A stretch of DNA of 64,000 nt. Source: Erysipelotrichaceae bacterium (GTDB lineage: Bacteria > Bacillota_I > Bacilli_A > Erysipelotrichales > Erysipelotrichaceae). Position numbers and translations under genes: made by a program. The stretch covers positions 147,842 through 211,841 of the forward strand of contig JAUMYM010000001.1 in assembly GCA_030528645.1 (NCBI GenBank), in the 5' to 3' direction. Shown here one piece after another: positions 18,685 to 27,780 of the stretch; within the stretch, counting starts at the first letter, position 1, and every line of letters starts with the position of its first letter. Under the pieces are notes generated by a model. It saw nothing but the letters and a program-made list of their open reading frames with translations. It searched no databases and was not told the DNA's origin.

Positions 18685-20403
18685 TTATGCTTGATTTAAC
18701 ATCTTTCGATATAATGCAGAAGTCTCTTTTAACTCTTCATTTGTACCAATCGCTTCTACTTTACCATCCTTTAATACCACAATCTTATGAGCACCTTGAA
18801 TGGTTCTCATACGATGAGCAATCACAATAACCGTTTTATCTTTAATTAACTCTGACAAGGCTTCTTGAATTAAACTTTCATTTTCCACATCCAAAGAAGC
18901 AGTTGCTTCATCTAAAAGAATAATCGGTGCATCTTTTAAGATGGCTCTAGCAATGGAAATACGCTGGCGTTGTCCGCCCGATAAACGTTGACCATTTTCA
19001 CCAATCATCGTATCAATACCCATTGGTAACTTATCAAAAAACTCATCACAACGAGCAATACGAGCTGCTTGTAAGACCTCCTTGTCACTTGCTCCCTTTT
19101 TACCAACACGAATATTCTCTTTAATGCTTGAATTAAACAAGATGACATCTTGAAATACAATCGAAAATGACTTTAATAATGTTTCCGGATCAATCGTACT
19201 AATATCCTGATTCCCTATCAAAATCTGTCCTTGTTGCACATCCCAAAATCGAGCAGCTAACTTTGTTAATGTTGTTTTACCACTACCGGAAGGACCAATC
19301 AAGGCGGTAATTTCACCCTGCTTAGCTGTAAAACTAACCCCATTAATTACAGAATACTCTTGATAACCAAAAACAACATCTTTAAATTCAATGTCATAAT
19401 TATCAATTGTAACCTCTGTTTTCCCTTCTTGAATTGGCATTGTTTTAATCTCTTTAATACGCTTAACAACTTCTTCCATCATCATAATCATCGTTAACAT
19501 ACCCAATAAACCTTCAATTGGCGCATACACACTTGCCGTAATCATTAAGTATGCAATGTACATAATGACATCTATTTGACCTTGGAGTAATAAATGCGCC
19601 CCATAGATAGCGGTTAATACAATACCAAACTTCAAGATAATAGTGGAAATACCAATCCCTAAAGAAGTTGAAAACTCTGTTTTAATTTTAAGCTTAGATA
19701 AATGATTCACTTTATCATTAAATTCACTCACAAACACATCTTCTAAATTATAAGACTTAATCTCTTGAATCTGATCAATCTTTTCTTGTACATCATCATA
19801 CACCTCACGAACAGATCCCATTGCTTCTTTAAAAATCCTTTTTTGTTTCTTTCTTGAAGTAACATACAATAAAAACGCAACTGGAATGACGCCTAAAATT
19901 GCAATTGCCATCTTCCAATTATGCACAAACAACATTATCGCAATCATACTCGTAGAGATCGTAGTAGCATAAAGTTGTGGTATGGAATGTGAAAAAATCG
20001 TTTCATATAACTCAATATCCGACATGATGGTTGCGGATAAATCCGATAAATCACGCTTTGCAAAATAAGACAAAGGTAACTTCTTTAATCGATTCGCAAC
20101 ATCTACCCTTGTACGCGCACTTTCATTGTAGACATTTTCATATAAATTAACATAGTCCCATCTAGCTACAAGAAACATCACCACAAACATTACAACAATC
20201 ATGACAAAATAATACATCATCGGAAGATTTGGATACTTCGATAAACCAAAGGCTTGCCCTAACGATTGTGAGATGAATAAAAATCCAATTACAGCAGGAA
20301 AAATCTTAGTTAAGTTTACAATGGTATGCGAAAAAATAGACTTCGTTAAATGCTTAGCACCTATTTCCGACATGCCATATTTCTCTTTAAAATACTTATG
20401 CAT
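18685..20403 (-). CDS. ABC transporter, fused permease/ATPase, second half-transporter
   Basis: The 572-residue protein has six membrane helices (about 20-330) and a C-terminal ATPase with Walker A IGPSGSGKTT (about 369), signature LSGGQRQR (about 473) and Walker B IILLDEATASLD. The start is ATG at 20403, after GGGAGG; a longer open frame upstream has no ribosome site. It overlaps the end of the partner gene by eight bases, so the two form a heterodimer. The fold is that of type IV (exporter-like) ABC proteins. Some such pairs, the YbtPQ/IrtAB group, import siderophores, which would fit the operator shared with a metal uptake gene. Confidence 0.88.
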   Translation of the reverse strand: MHKYFKEKYGMSEIGAKHLTKSIFSHTIVNLTKIFPAVIGFLFISQSLGQAFGLSKYPNLPMMYYFVMIVVMFVVMFLVARWDYVNLYENVYNESARTRVDVANRLKKLPLSYFAKRDLSDLSATIMSDIELYETIFSHSIPQLYATTISTSMIAIMLFVHNWKMAIAILGVIPVAFLLYVTSRKKQKRIFKEAMGSVREVYDDVQEKIDQIQEIKSYNLEDVFVSEFNDKVNHLSKLKIKTEFSTSLGIGISTIILKFGIVLTAIYGAHLLLQGQIDVIMYIAYLMITASVYAPIEGLLGMLTMIMMMEEVVKRIKEIKTMPIQEGKTEVTIDNYDIEFKDVVFGYQEYSVINGVSFTAKQGEITALIGPSGSGKTTLTKLAARFWDVQQGQILIGNQDISTIDPETLLKSFSIVFQDVILFNSSIKENIRVGKKGASDKEVLQAARIARCDEFFDKLPMGIDTMIGENGQRLSGGQRQRISIARAILKDAPIILLDEATASLDVENESLIQEALSELIKDKTVIVIAHRMRTIQGAHKIVVLKDGKVEAIGTNEELKETSALYRKMLNQA

Positions 20404-22165
20404 ATTGACCTCCCACACTCCATGTAGCCGCCTTTTGATATTCCTTCCAAAGCTCTTTATATACACCATTGAATGCCAACAACTCTTCATGACTTCCACA
20501 CTCTACAATACGACCTGCATCCACCACCAAAATCTTATCTGCTTCTACAATCGTAGATAAGCGATGGGCAATCATTAATGTTGTTTTATCTTTCGCCAAC
20601 TTTTTAAATGAAGCTTGAATTACTTTTTCATTTTCCGGATCTGCAAATGCGGTTGCTTCATCTAAAATAATAATATCCGCATTCTTCAACAATGCACGTG
20701 CAATGGATAAACGCTGCACTTCTCCACCTGAAAAATACGTTCCCTTACTACCATATACGGTATCTAATCCATCTTTTAAACGTTCCACAATCTCCATAGA
20801 TCCGGAATCAATTAAAGCCTGCGTGATCTCCTGTTCACTGGCATGTGGATTTCCTAATAATAAATTCTCTTTTAAACTCATTTTAAATAAACGTGAATTT
20901 TGAAATACAAAAGCAATCTTCTTCATTAAAGCTTCCTTAGAAAATTCTTTAATATTTGTATCACCAATACAAACTTCACCCTCATCGACATCATAGAAAC
21001 GACAAGCCAAACGAGCAATCGTTGTTTTTCCTCCACCTGATGGTCCTACAATCGCCACTGTTTCTCCTTTTTGAATCGTAAAAGAAACATCTTCCAGAAC
21101 CTTTTCTTGATTATAAGAAAATGAAACCTGTTTAAAAGTAACACTAGCATCTGCTTCAACTTGATTTCCATACATTAAGATTGGATAACTTAATTCTTCA
21201 TCAATCTTATTTAAAGCCAATTCTGCAAAATACATATATTGACGAATTTGTGCACTACGCATGATAAAAATGGTAAAGGTTGGCACAATTAAAATATAAA
21301 TAATCGAGTTTGCGATTACCTGTTGAATATTACCACCCTTACTAATCATAAGCATCGCTACCGGAACAATGAAAAACGAAGAAGAAGGGGCAAGCGCTTC
21401 AAATAAAGACATCTTATTTTTCCATTGTAAAGTTAACTTTAAGACCATGGCTTGTACTTTTTGAATTAAACCATGAAACTGTTCAAACGACTCTAAACTT
21501 TGGGCAAATGTTTTTACAACAGGAATTCCTCTGACATACTCTACGGATTGTGAGGAAAGCTGTGCCATCGAATCAAAATATTGATTACGCAAAGCAATCC
21601 CTTTTTTACCCATCATGGTTGCCATAAAAACCATTCCTAACATAACCGGTATTAAACCAACAATCCCAATACGCCAGTCAAACATAACAAAAAATACCAT
21701 TAATACCAACGGTGAGATCATCGTAGAAGCAAAATCAGGTAATTGATGAGCCAAAAAAGTATGGGTTTGACCTGCTCCATCAATAATAATCTTACGTAAC
21801 TTTCCACTTTCACGATTTGAGAAAAAACCAAGAGGCATCTCCATCATTTTCTTCATACTCAACTTAACGATGTTATGTTCCACCTCAAAAGCAAATATAT
21901 GAGATACAATCAAAGCACCCATATACATCACAAAACCACCAATCGCAAATGCAAACGCAACTATCGCATTTTGATAAATAAAGGACGTATCCGTTACTCC
22001 ATGTAAAATAATTTCTTTGACAATGCGATGAATAAACACCATAGGCATCAACATACAAATACCTGATAATGCAGATAAAACCATTGCCACTTGAAGCATA
22101 TAAGCTTTCTTTCCACTATATGGAAGCAAACGCTTTAACACAGAAGCTTGTTTCTTTTGTTGCAT
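20396..22165 (-). CDS. ABC transporter, fused permease/ATPase, first half-transporter (YbtPQ/IrtAB-like?)
   Basis: The 589-residue protein has an N-terminal six-helix membrane domain and an ATPase with Walker A VGPSGGGKTT (about 372), signature FSGGEVQR (about 482) and Walker B/D-loop ILDEATAFADPENE. The ADPENE D-loop resembles that of YbtPQ-type siderophore transporters as I recall it (inference, moderate). ATG at 22165 has AAAGGAG seven bases upstream. A perfect 7-6-7 inverted repeat overlaps the promoter (22188-22207), so expression is probably repressed by a regulator acting at that site. The substrate is unknown; drug export remains possible. Confidence 0.87.
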   Translation of the reverse strand: MQQKKQASVLKRLLPYSGKKAYMLQVAMVLSALSGICMLMPMVFIHRIVKEIILHGVTDTSFIYQNAIVAFAFAIGGFVMYMGALIVSHIFAFEVEHNIVKLSMKKMMEMPLGFFSNRESGKLRKIIIDGAGQTHTFLAHQLPDFASTMISPLVLMVFFVMFDWRIGIVGLIPVMLGMVFMATMMGKKGIALRNQYFDSMAQLSSQSVEYVRGIPVVKTFAQSLESFEQFHGLIQKVQAMVLKLTLQWKNKMSLFEALAPSSSFFIVPVAMLMISKGGNIQQVIANSIIYILIVPTFTIFIMRSAQIRQYMYFAELALNKIDEELSYPILMYGNQVEADASVTFKQVSFSYNQEKVLEDVSFTIQKGETVAIVGPSGGGKTTIARLACRFYDVDEGEVCIGDTNIKEFSKEALMKKIAFVFQNSRLFKMSLKENLLLGNPHASEQEITQALIDSGSMEIVERLKDGLDTVYGSKGTYFSGGEVQRLSIARALLKNADIIILDEATAFADPENEKVIQASFKKLAKDKTTLMIAHRLSTIVEADKILVVDAGRIVECGSHEELLAFNGVYKELWKEYQKAATWSVGGQYA

Positions 22166-22182
22166 AGTTTAACTCCTTTCCT

Positions 22183-22207
22183 ATTATAAGTTAGGGAAAT
22201 CTAACTT
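22183..22207 (-). promoter_or_regulatory. -10 box and overlapping operator of the ABC transporter operon
   Basis: On the minus strand TATAAT (22183-22188) directly follows the perfect inverted repeat AAGTTAGGGAAATCTAACTT (22188-22207). The repeat resembles the site upstream of the metal lipoprotein gene (230-247). A second small palindrome, ACCGA-ATCA-TCGGT, lies near 22225. Between 22208 and 22415 no gene was found. Confidence 0.6.
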
Positions 22208-22415
22208 GATTTGTAAAAAATATACCGAATCATCGGTGTACTCTTTTTATTATATGCCTATCTGTTTATCCTCGCAAGATGTGAAGAAAAATATATCTAT
22301 ATTAAAAATCTGTATTTTATACTTATTGAATTTAATGACAATTAAAACAGCAAACCTTTTGATTTACTGTTTCCAATGGTTATACTCAATTAAACATACT
22401 GGAATTTGCCAGAAA

Positions 22416-22886
22416 CTAAAGCTTACAAATCATGACATAGTCATCTTCATTTTCACGAACAACTTCAAAACCTACTTTTTTATACATACTCACTGCATAG
22501 TTTGTCTTTTGAACCGATAATGAAACTTGCTTATATTTTCTCTCTTTCAAGGTCAAAAGAATTTGCTTCATAAGTTCTGTTCCAATTCCCAAGTTTCTAT
22601 ATTCCTTGAAAAGTGAAATAGAAAGAGAGGGTGTTGTGTCATCAACATGACCATAATCATTGATGATACGAGTCCATACAGCTCCTACTACCTTCCCATC
22701 AAAATCCGCAACATAACATACATCATCTTTCTTCCCAAAATCTGCAACATATATTTGTAAATCGGGATGTTCTATAATATCTTTGGACGGAGCTTGTACT
22801 CCTTCAGGAATAAAAATAGCCTCATATAGAAAAGTATCCAATAAATTGATTTCATTCTGCTTTAATTCTCTAATTACATAATCCAT
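22416..22886 (-). CDS. GNAT-family N-acetyltransferase
   Basis: The 156-residue single-domain protein has the GNAT core: strand 4 with acyl-CoA loop about 95-115 (SISLFKEYRNLGIGTELMKQ, an R/Q-x-x-G-x-G/A type loop), then LSVQKTNYAVSMYKKVGFEVV. This is closest to the RimI-like broad group; the substrate cannot be predicted. The start ATG at 22886 follows TTGGAGG; an in-frame TTG at 22898 lies inside that site and is rejected. It stands alone. Confidence 0.8.
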   Translation of the reverse strand: MDYVIRELKQNEINLLDTFLYEAIFIPEGVQAPSKDIIEHPDLQIYVADFGKKDDVCYVADFDGKVVGAVWTRIINDYGHVDDTTPSLSISLFKEYRNLGIGTELMKQILLTLKERKYKQVSLSVQKTNYAVSMYKKVGFEVVRENEDDYVMICKL

Positions 22887-23031
22887 AATTGCCTCCAATC
22901 TATATTCTGTAAATTTATTATTTTATAAATCGGTAGAGATTCCACACATACTATGCCTCCATACTTTTTTGAGTTAATTCTACTCCTTCTAATTCTCCGT
23001 TAGATTAATCATCTCGTCAAATTCTAATTTG

Positions 23032-23220
23032 TTAATCTAATTTATCAACAACTACATTCCCGTATTCATCTAGTAACGGTGTAATTCCAGAAGGTGCTGC
23101 TCCTGTCATTACTACTAAATAATTCACACCTGTTACTGTATCTACAACAATTTGAATTTCTCCAAATCCAAGCCCTTCCACTGATTTTTTCTTAAATCTT
23201 TTCTCTTTCTTGCCAAACAT
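23032..23220 (-). CDS. DUF6440-like small protein
   Basis: The 62-residue protein starts MFGKKEKRFKKKSV and carries IVVDTVTGVNYLVV followed by GITPLLDEYGN. This matches the pattern of DUF6440 proteins (a VD..TGV.YL core and a TPLLDE.G tail), whose role is unknown. Ribosome site AGGAGG is nine bases before ATG. It is monocistronic; no clear terminator was seen. Confidence 0.65.
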   Translation of the reverse strand: MFGKKEKRFKKKSVEGLGFGEIQIVVDTVTGVNYLVVMTGAAPSGITPLLDEYGNVVVDKLD

Positions 23221-23410
23221 TATTCATTTCCTCCTATTTATTTGTTTCATTCTATATTTGTGAAATTATATCATATTTCAATTTAATTTTATAAGTTTAA
23301 ATTTTACTTCTTTACTGGTATTCTTCTCTGTTTGCTTGTTGTAACTATTATTCAATTTTTGAACGTTTTCTAAAAACATCTCTTTTAAATAGCATGAATA
23401 ACTTGCACAA

Positions 23411-23440
23411 AAAAAGATAAGCTAACAAACTTATCTTTTA
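23411..23440 (-). terminator. Terminator of the hflX-cysK-nicotinamidase operon
   Basis: AAAGATAAG (23413-23421) and CTTATCTTT (23430-23438) pair perfectly and are followed on the minus strand by a seven-T run. The stop codon of the last gene overlaps the stem. Confidence 0.85.
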
Positions 23441-24100
23441 TACGATTTCTTTTACTACCATCACACCATTATTGATCATACTATGCACAAACATCACATT
23501 GTATAAATCACTATCATGCCCAACAGCATCAAACGTATCGATAACATTCAATGGTACAATGACTCTTGCTTGTCGTTTGATTTGATTTAAATACGTTACC
23601 AATGTTAAGGCAAATTGATAAATACAAATATCCGTACAATCTCCCGTTACAATAAACGTATCGACTTCTGAATTGACCAATTCTAATGGATTCTTGGCAT
23701 GAAATCCATTGGTTGACTCTTTCCCGATCACTTGATGTAAATATGGCTTAATTTCATCGACAACTTTTGACTCTTCCTCTTCCTTTAGACAATGAATCGG
23801 ATACGACTTAAACTCTAAAGCATCTTTACTATGACTATCTGTATAGGCAAACATCTTAATGCCTACTTGTTGAGCCTTTTTAAATAACGTTACGGTATCT
23901 TCAATTAAATCATAAATACGTGGACTACACATTGCACCCTCTTTTGCAAAGCCATTATTTAAATCCACCGAAAAAATAACGGTCTTATTCGCATTAAACG
24001 AACTTAATTGTAATACTTCCAACTTATCTAAGGCATCATACATACTTGATAAAGAAGCCAATGCCTTTGTTTCAAACTCTTGTTTACTCACTAATTTCAT
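23438..24100 (-). CDS. Isochorismatase-family cysteine hydrolase, probable nicotinamidase
   Basis: The 220-residue protein has the catalytic triad Asp46 (FSVDLNNGF), Lys127 (IGKESTNGF) and Cys159 (VTGDCTDICIY). A metal site is suggested by Asp88, His90, Glu96 and His103, a D-H-E-H set like that of pneumococcal nicotinamidase. Deamidation of nicotinamide for NAD salvage is therefore likely. The start ATG at 24100 lies one base after the cysK stop, with TTTGGAGAG just upstream, so translation is coupled. Its place after cysK is not explained by pathway; co-transcription may be incidental. Confidence 0.8.
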   Translation of the reverse strand: MKLVSKQEFETKALASLSSMYDALDKLEVLQLSSFNANKTVIFSVDLNNGFAKEGAMCSPRIYDLIEDTVTLFKKAQQVGIKMFAYTDSHSKDALEFKSYPIHCLKEEEESKVVDEIKPYLHQVIGKESTNGFHAKNPLELVNSEVDTFIVTGDCTDICIYQFALTLVTYLNQIKRQARVIVPLNVIDTFDAVGHDSDLYNVMFVHSMINNGVMVVKEIV

Positions 24101-24101
24101 A

Positions 24102-25025
24102 TTACTCTCCAAATAATACTGTACTTAAATAGCGCTCAGCTGTATCAGGTAATAATACCACAATGTCTTTGTCTTTGAATTCTTCTTGTAGTGCCAACTG
24201 AATTCCAGCTTCTAAAGCCGCTCCGGATGAGATACCAGCCATAATGCCCTCTGTTTGCATTAACTGCTTACTACGAGAAATCGCCTGTTCACTACTTACT
24301 TGTATAATATCATCAATAAGCTCCTTTTTCAAAACTTCCGGCACAAATCCTGCACCAATTCCTTGAATTTTATGCGGACCAGGTTGCTTTCCACTTAAAA
24401 CCGCTGACTCTACAGGCTCTACTGCATAAATCTTTACGTCACTCTTTTTTGACTTTAAATAACTTCCTACTCCAGTAATGGTTCCACCGGTTCCAACTCC
24501 TGCCACAAAAACATCTACACTAGGTAAATCATTTAAAATTTCAATCCCGGTATGCAATAAATGTGCCTTTGGATTTGAAGGATTTTCAAACTGTAACATC
24601 ATCTTCGCGTTCTGATCTTCTTTTAAAATCTCTTGCGCCTTAGCAATTGCACCCTTCATACCTAAACTACCATCGGTTAGAACTAATGCTGCCCCATAGC
24701 CCTTGATTAACTTTTGACGCTCAATAGACATCGTCGATGGCATAACAATTGTTAACTTCAATCCAAATGCCGATGCAACCATCGCCAAACCAACACCTGT
24801 ATTTCCACTTGTTGCCTCTACTAAATGCGTTGTTTCATTGATTTCTTTCTTATCTAAGGCATCTTTAATCATTTGATACGCGATGCGATCTTTTACAGAA
24901 CCCCCCGGATTAAACGCCTCTACTTTTACATATACATTACCTTTTAACTGTAATTGTTCTTTCAAACGATTCAGTTTAATTAAGGGTGTTAACCCTATAG
25001 TCTCTACAACATTTTGATATAACAT
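24102..25025 (-). CDS. cysK: Cysteine synthase (O-acetylserine sulfhydrylase)
   Basis: This 307-residue PLP enzyme converts O-acetylserine and sulfide to cysteine. PLP-binding Lys45 lies in FNPGGSVKDRIAY, the substrate loop is EATSGNTGVG (69-78), and the phosphate loop is GVGTGGTITGVG (about 175-186). C-terminal GISSGAALEA is also conserved. AGGAGG precedes ATG. It lies 12 bases after hflX in one transcript; cysE, which supplies O-acetylserine, is transcribed divergently. A cysteine-codon leader peptide at the head of the transcript suggests feedback by cysteine. Confidence 0.95.
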   Translation of the reverse strand: MLYQNVVETIGLTPLIKLNRLKEQLQLKGNVYVKVEAFNPGGSVKDRIAYQMIKDALDKKEINETTHLVEATSGNTGVGLAMVASAFGLKLTIVMPSTMSIERQKLIKGYGAALVLTDGSLGMKGAIAKAQEILKEDQNAKMMLQFENPSNPKAHLLHTGIEILNDLPSVDVFVAGVGTGGTITGVGSYLKSKKSDVKIYAVEPVESAVLSGKQPGPHKIQGIGAGFVPEVLKKELIDDIIQVSSEQAISRSKQLMQTEGIMAGISSGAALEAGIQLALQEEFKDKDIVVLLPDTAERYLSTVLFGE

Positions 25026-25037
25026 TCTTCTTCCTCC

Positions 25038-26306
25038 TTAATGATATTCTTGATGTATATTCTCTTCTTTACAACGATAAGGATACAAGCCCTTTACCAC
25101 TTGAAAACTCCCTGAAACATGATACTGAATGCCATCTTCCTTTTCCGCAAGCTTTACAATTCTACACACCTTACGATAAAACTGAAGAATACTTAACTCT
25201 TTATACGGAATCAAACACTCAAAATCAAACTCATTGGGATAAAGGATCTTAGACACTTGATCCAATAACGCATCAATCCCTTGTTGATACATGGCAGAGA
25301 TACATAAACCATCAAACAAAGATGCATCTTTTACTAAATCCATTTTGTTATAAACATGAATTATTGGAATATGATCTGCCTGAATTTGTCTTAATGTCTC
25401 CATGGTTACCTCTCTTTGTAATTCCAACTGACTATTACTAGCATCCATGACATGAATCAACACATCGGCATCACACGCTGCCTTTAACGTCGATTGAAAC
25501 GCCTCAATCAACAAATGTGGTAAATTTGAAACAAAACCAACCGTATCAAACAACAATGCCTCTTGATGATGCCCTAATTGAATGTTACGCACTGTAGTAT
25601 CCAATGTGGCAAACAACATATCCTTTTGAAACACCATCTTTTCCTTTGGACGTTGATCTTTCTTTAAAATCGCATTCATCAAACTCGACTTTCCGGCATT
25701 GGTATACCCCACTAACGCAATCTTCTTCAATGGATTACGCTTACGAGATTGCTCCTGCAATGCTTGATGCTTCTTCAAAGCTTGAAGCTGTTTCTTTAAA
25801 TCGGTAAGTTGAAAACGAATATTACGCTTTACTAACTCCAAACGACTTTCTCCGGCACCTTTGTTATTGGCACTACCACCACGTTGATTTCCAACATCAT
25901 ACTCCTGTTTTAAAATCCTTGGCAAACTATATTTAATCCGTGCCATTTCTGTTTGAAGCTTCGCTATCTTTGTCTTAGCACGTGAAGAAAAAATATCTAA
26001 AATTAAATTGGTACGATCAATAACCGGACACTGGCACTCTTGTTGAATACGCTCTAATTGCACAATCGATAACTCATTATAGAAAATAATGCAATCTACT
26101 TCTAATTCTCTTGCCCTATCTGCAAGTTCCATTAACTTTCCATAACGAAAAACACTCTTTGGATCCAGGCTACGTCCTTTTTGTATCATCACATCTATTA
26201 CATCTATATGATTTGCCTTTGCCAACTGAATGCACTCTTCGATATATTGTTGAAATTCTACATCATATTTTGATAGGTTAAATCCCGCTAAAATTGCTTT
26301 TCTCAT
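25038..26306 (-). CDS. hflX: GTPase HflX (ribosome-associated)
   Basis: The 422-residue protein has the N-terminal HflX domain, then a helical linker rich in Arg/Gln with the GGSANNKGAGESRLE motif (about 144-158), then a G domain with G1 GYTNAGKSS (about 200-208), G3 DTVGFV, and G4 NKMD. HflX splits stalled ribosomes in stress (family knowledge). ATG at 26306 follows AAGGGA. As first full gene of the hflX-cysK operon it lies directly behind a short Cys-rich leader ORF and a long-range hairpin. Linking HflX with cysteine synthesis is unusual. Confidence 0.93.
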   Translation of the reverse strand: MRKAILAGFNLSKYDVEFQQYIEECIQLAKANHIDVIDVMIQKGRSLDPKSVFRYGKLMELADRARELEVDCIIFYNELSIVQLERIQQECQCPVIDRTNLILDIFSSRAKTKIAKLQTEMARIKYSLPRILKQEYDVGNQRGGSANNKGAGESRLELVKRNIRFQLTDLKKQLQALKKHQALQEQSRKRNPLKKIALVGYTNAGKSSLMNAILKKDQRPKEKMVFQKDMLFATLDTTVRNIQLGHHQEALLFDTVGFVSNLPHLLIEAFQSTLKAACDADVLIHVMDASNSQLELQREVTMETLRQIQADHIPIIHVYNKMDLVKDASLFDGLCISAMYQQGIDALLDQVSKILYPNEFDFECLIPYKELSILQFYRKVCRIVKLAEKEDGIQYHVSGSFQVVKGLYPYRCKEENIHQEYH

Positions 26307-26322
26307 TTCATCATTCCCTTCT

Positions 26323-26366
26323 ATAAGAAAGTAATGACTTAAAACTTCTAAGACACTCTTTCTTAT
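26323..26366 (-). promoter_or_regulatory. Candidate attenuation hairpin in the hflX-cysK leader
   Basis: On the minus strand ATAAGAAAG begins four bases after the leader-peptide stop and pairs perfectly (9 bp) with CTTTCTTAT, which ends five bases before the hflX ribosome site AAGGGA. The loop is 26 bases. There is no T-tract, so if it acts it would affect translation or another fold rather than terminate transcription. Confidence 0.35.
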
Positions 26367-26369
26367 TTA

Positions 26370-26399
26370 TTATTTACGTCCTAGACAACAACAGCTCAT
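26370..26399 (-). CDS. Cysteine-codon leader peptide (MSCCCLGRK) upstream of hflX-cysK
   Basis: This is a nine-codon frame: ATG at 26399, three consecutive TGT codons (26385-26393), TAA at 26370. It has a strong ribosome site GGAGG seven bases upstream. A promoter with perfect TATAAT lies so close that the peptide would be the first thing translated in the transcript. It sits between divergent cysE and the hflX-cysK operon. Cys-run uORFs controlling sulfur genes by attenuation are known in mycobacteria; an equivalent role here is inference. Too short for homology tests. Confidence 0.6.
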   Translation of the reverse strand: MSCCCLGRK

Positions 26400-26424
26400 G
26401 ATCTAACCTCCATTCAATAAAATA

Positions 26425-26453
26425 ATTATATTTTTATTTTATAGGTAATGCAA
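26425..26453 (-). promoter_or_regulatory. Promoter of the leader peptide-hflX-cysK operon
   Basis: TATAAT (26425-26430) is preceded at exactly 17 bp by TTGCAT (26448-26453). The predicted start near 26418 leaves about 7 bases before the leader GGAGG at 26407-26411. Confidence 0.65.
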
Positions 26454-26587
26454 ATACTTTGACTAAATCAACTGGTCTTTTCTTTAAAATATAAAAGAAA
26501 TATAGTAAAATGTAAGTACTGGAAGTCTTCTCTACCGCAAATTTTAATAGATAGTGTATAATGATAGAATAAATTTGAGGTAAGTTT

Positions 26588-27124
26588 ATGTTTAAAGATT
26601 TAAAAGCACAAATTAAACACATTAAAGAAAGTGATCCTGCCGCAAGCAGTATCTTTGAAATTCTTTTCTTATATCCATCCATACATGCCATAGGCTTTTA
26701 TCGTCTTGCCCATGTACTCTATAAGATCAAACTAAAATTTCTAGCACGCATGATTTCTCAATTGGCTCGTTTTCTAACAGGCATTGAAATCCATCCGGGT
26801 GCTCAAATTGGCATTGGATTATTCATTGACCATGGTATGGGCGTTGTTATTGGAGAAACCGCAATTATTAAAGACTATGTCAAACTTTATCACAATGTAA
26901 CCTTAGGAGGCGTAAAACCAACCCATGGTAAACGTCATCCAACGATTGAAGATCACGTCGTCATTGGTACAGGTGCTAAAGTTTTAGGCAACATTACCGT
27001 TGGAAAACACGCTCGCATTGGAGCCAATGCCGTGGTCTTAAAAGATGTTCCGGAACACTGCACAGCCGTTGGTATTCCGGCACGCTTAGTCTGTGAAACA
27101 AACCAAGATTGGATTGCAAAATAA
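26588..27124 (+). CDS. cysE: Serine O-acetyltransferase
   Basis: The 178-residue enzyme makes O-acetylserine from serine and acetyl-CoA, the first step of cysteine synthesis. A short N-terminal helical region is followed by left-handed beta-helix hexapeptide repeats ([40 protein letters not shown]), with catalytic His in IDHGMG and the NVTLGG motif. It is the short form common in Firmicutes. TATAAT lies at 26557-26562 with a poor -35, so an activator or leader control is possible. A GAGG ribosome site precedes ATG. It diverges from hflX-cysK. Confidence 0.94.
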   Translation: MFKDLKAQIKHIKESDPAASSIFEILFLYPSIHAIGFYRLAHVLYKIKLKFLARMISQLARFLTGIEIHPGAQIGIGLFIDHGMGVVIGETAIIKDYVKLYHNVTLGGVKPTHGKRHPTIEDHVVIGTGAKVLGNITVGKHARIGANAVVLKDVPEHCTAVGIPARLVCETNQDWIAK

Positions 27125-27138
27125 AAAGGGGTGATGAC

Positions 27139-27780
27139 ATGAACGTAAATTACAATGAAGAACTCATTATGCGTATGATACAACGTGAAGTCATATATGG
27201 TCTTTTAAAAAGACAAGAAGACTTCCATCCAAATACCTTAATGCAAGGAACAATTACACGCTATAATTGCACATCGTTTTTACGTTATCTTTTCCTTTTA
27301 CATAATCCGCATGGTTTATTATTAGTCATTATGAATTATACTGACCCTAAAAAACCGGCATCCTTTACCTTCTTAAAATACGATGACATTCAAGGCATTA
27401 AAATTACCAAACAAATCTTTGTAACCTTAATTACCATTCAATGTTTTAACGGTAATCGTTTTTTCCTACGCATCAACAATCGAAATAACCGTAATTTCTT
27501 GGATCAACAATCACGCCTTGAAACACTCATCGATACCTTAAAACAAAAAGGCTTGACCAACATGAAAAACCGACACTATCAAAAACTATATCGTCGTTAC
27601 TTAATTGTAAGTACCATTACTTATATGTTGATTTTTGCGATTGCTTTAGGAATTATCATCTTTGTCTTCCCTTATGTATCAACCTTTATGTTTTATCTTA
27701 TTTCTTTCTTATCCATTATCTTCTTGATGTTGGTGGCAAATGTATTAATTGATCGCTTCTCAAGAGAACGTAAAGTATAA
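27139..27780 (+). CDS. Hypothetical protein with two C-terminal membrane segments
   Basis: The 213-residue protein begins 14 bases after cysE; AAGGGGTGATG is placed before ATG at 27139. Residues 1-150 look like a cytoplasmic beta-rich domain (perhaps PH-like: SFTFLKYDDIQGIKIT, then IQCFNGNRFFLRI). Two hydrophobic helices follow (about 158-180 and 183-203), with a basic tail. I do not recognise the family. Its spacing suggests an operon with cysE, but no sulfur-related motif is visible. Confidence 0.6.
   Translation: MNVNYNEELIMRMIQREVIYGLLKRQEDFHPNTLMQGTITRYNCTSFLRYLFLLHNPHGLLLVIMNYTDPKKPASFTFLKYDDIQGIKITKQIFVTLITIQCFNGNRFFLRINNRNNRNFLDQQSRLETLIDTLKQKGLTNMKNRHYQKLYRRYLIVSTITYMLIFAIALGIIIFVFPYVSTFMFYLISFLSIIFLMLVANVLIDRFSRERKV

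Noticed and set aside
22935..22975. Short frame MCGISTDL on the minus strand behind GGAGG
   Set aside because: Eight codons with no runs of a regulatory amino acid and no structure before the GNAT gene; probably chance.
23221..23410. Possible RNA gene between the DUF6440-like and nicotinamidase genes
   Set aside because: Only AT-rich sequence without stable pairing or promoter-terminator pair.
26460..26540. T-box or SAM riboswitch upstream of cysE or hflX
   Set aside because: No T-box TGGN-type motif, no S-box core, and too little room between the promoters and starts.
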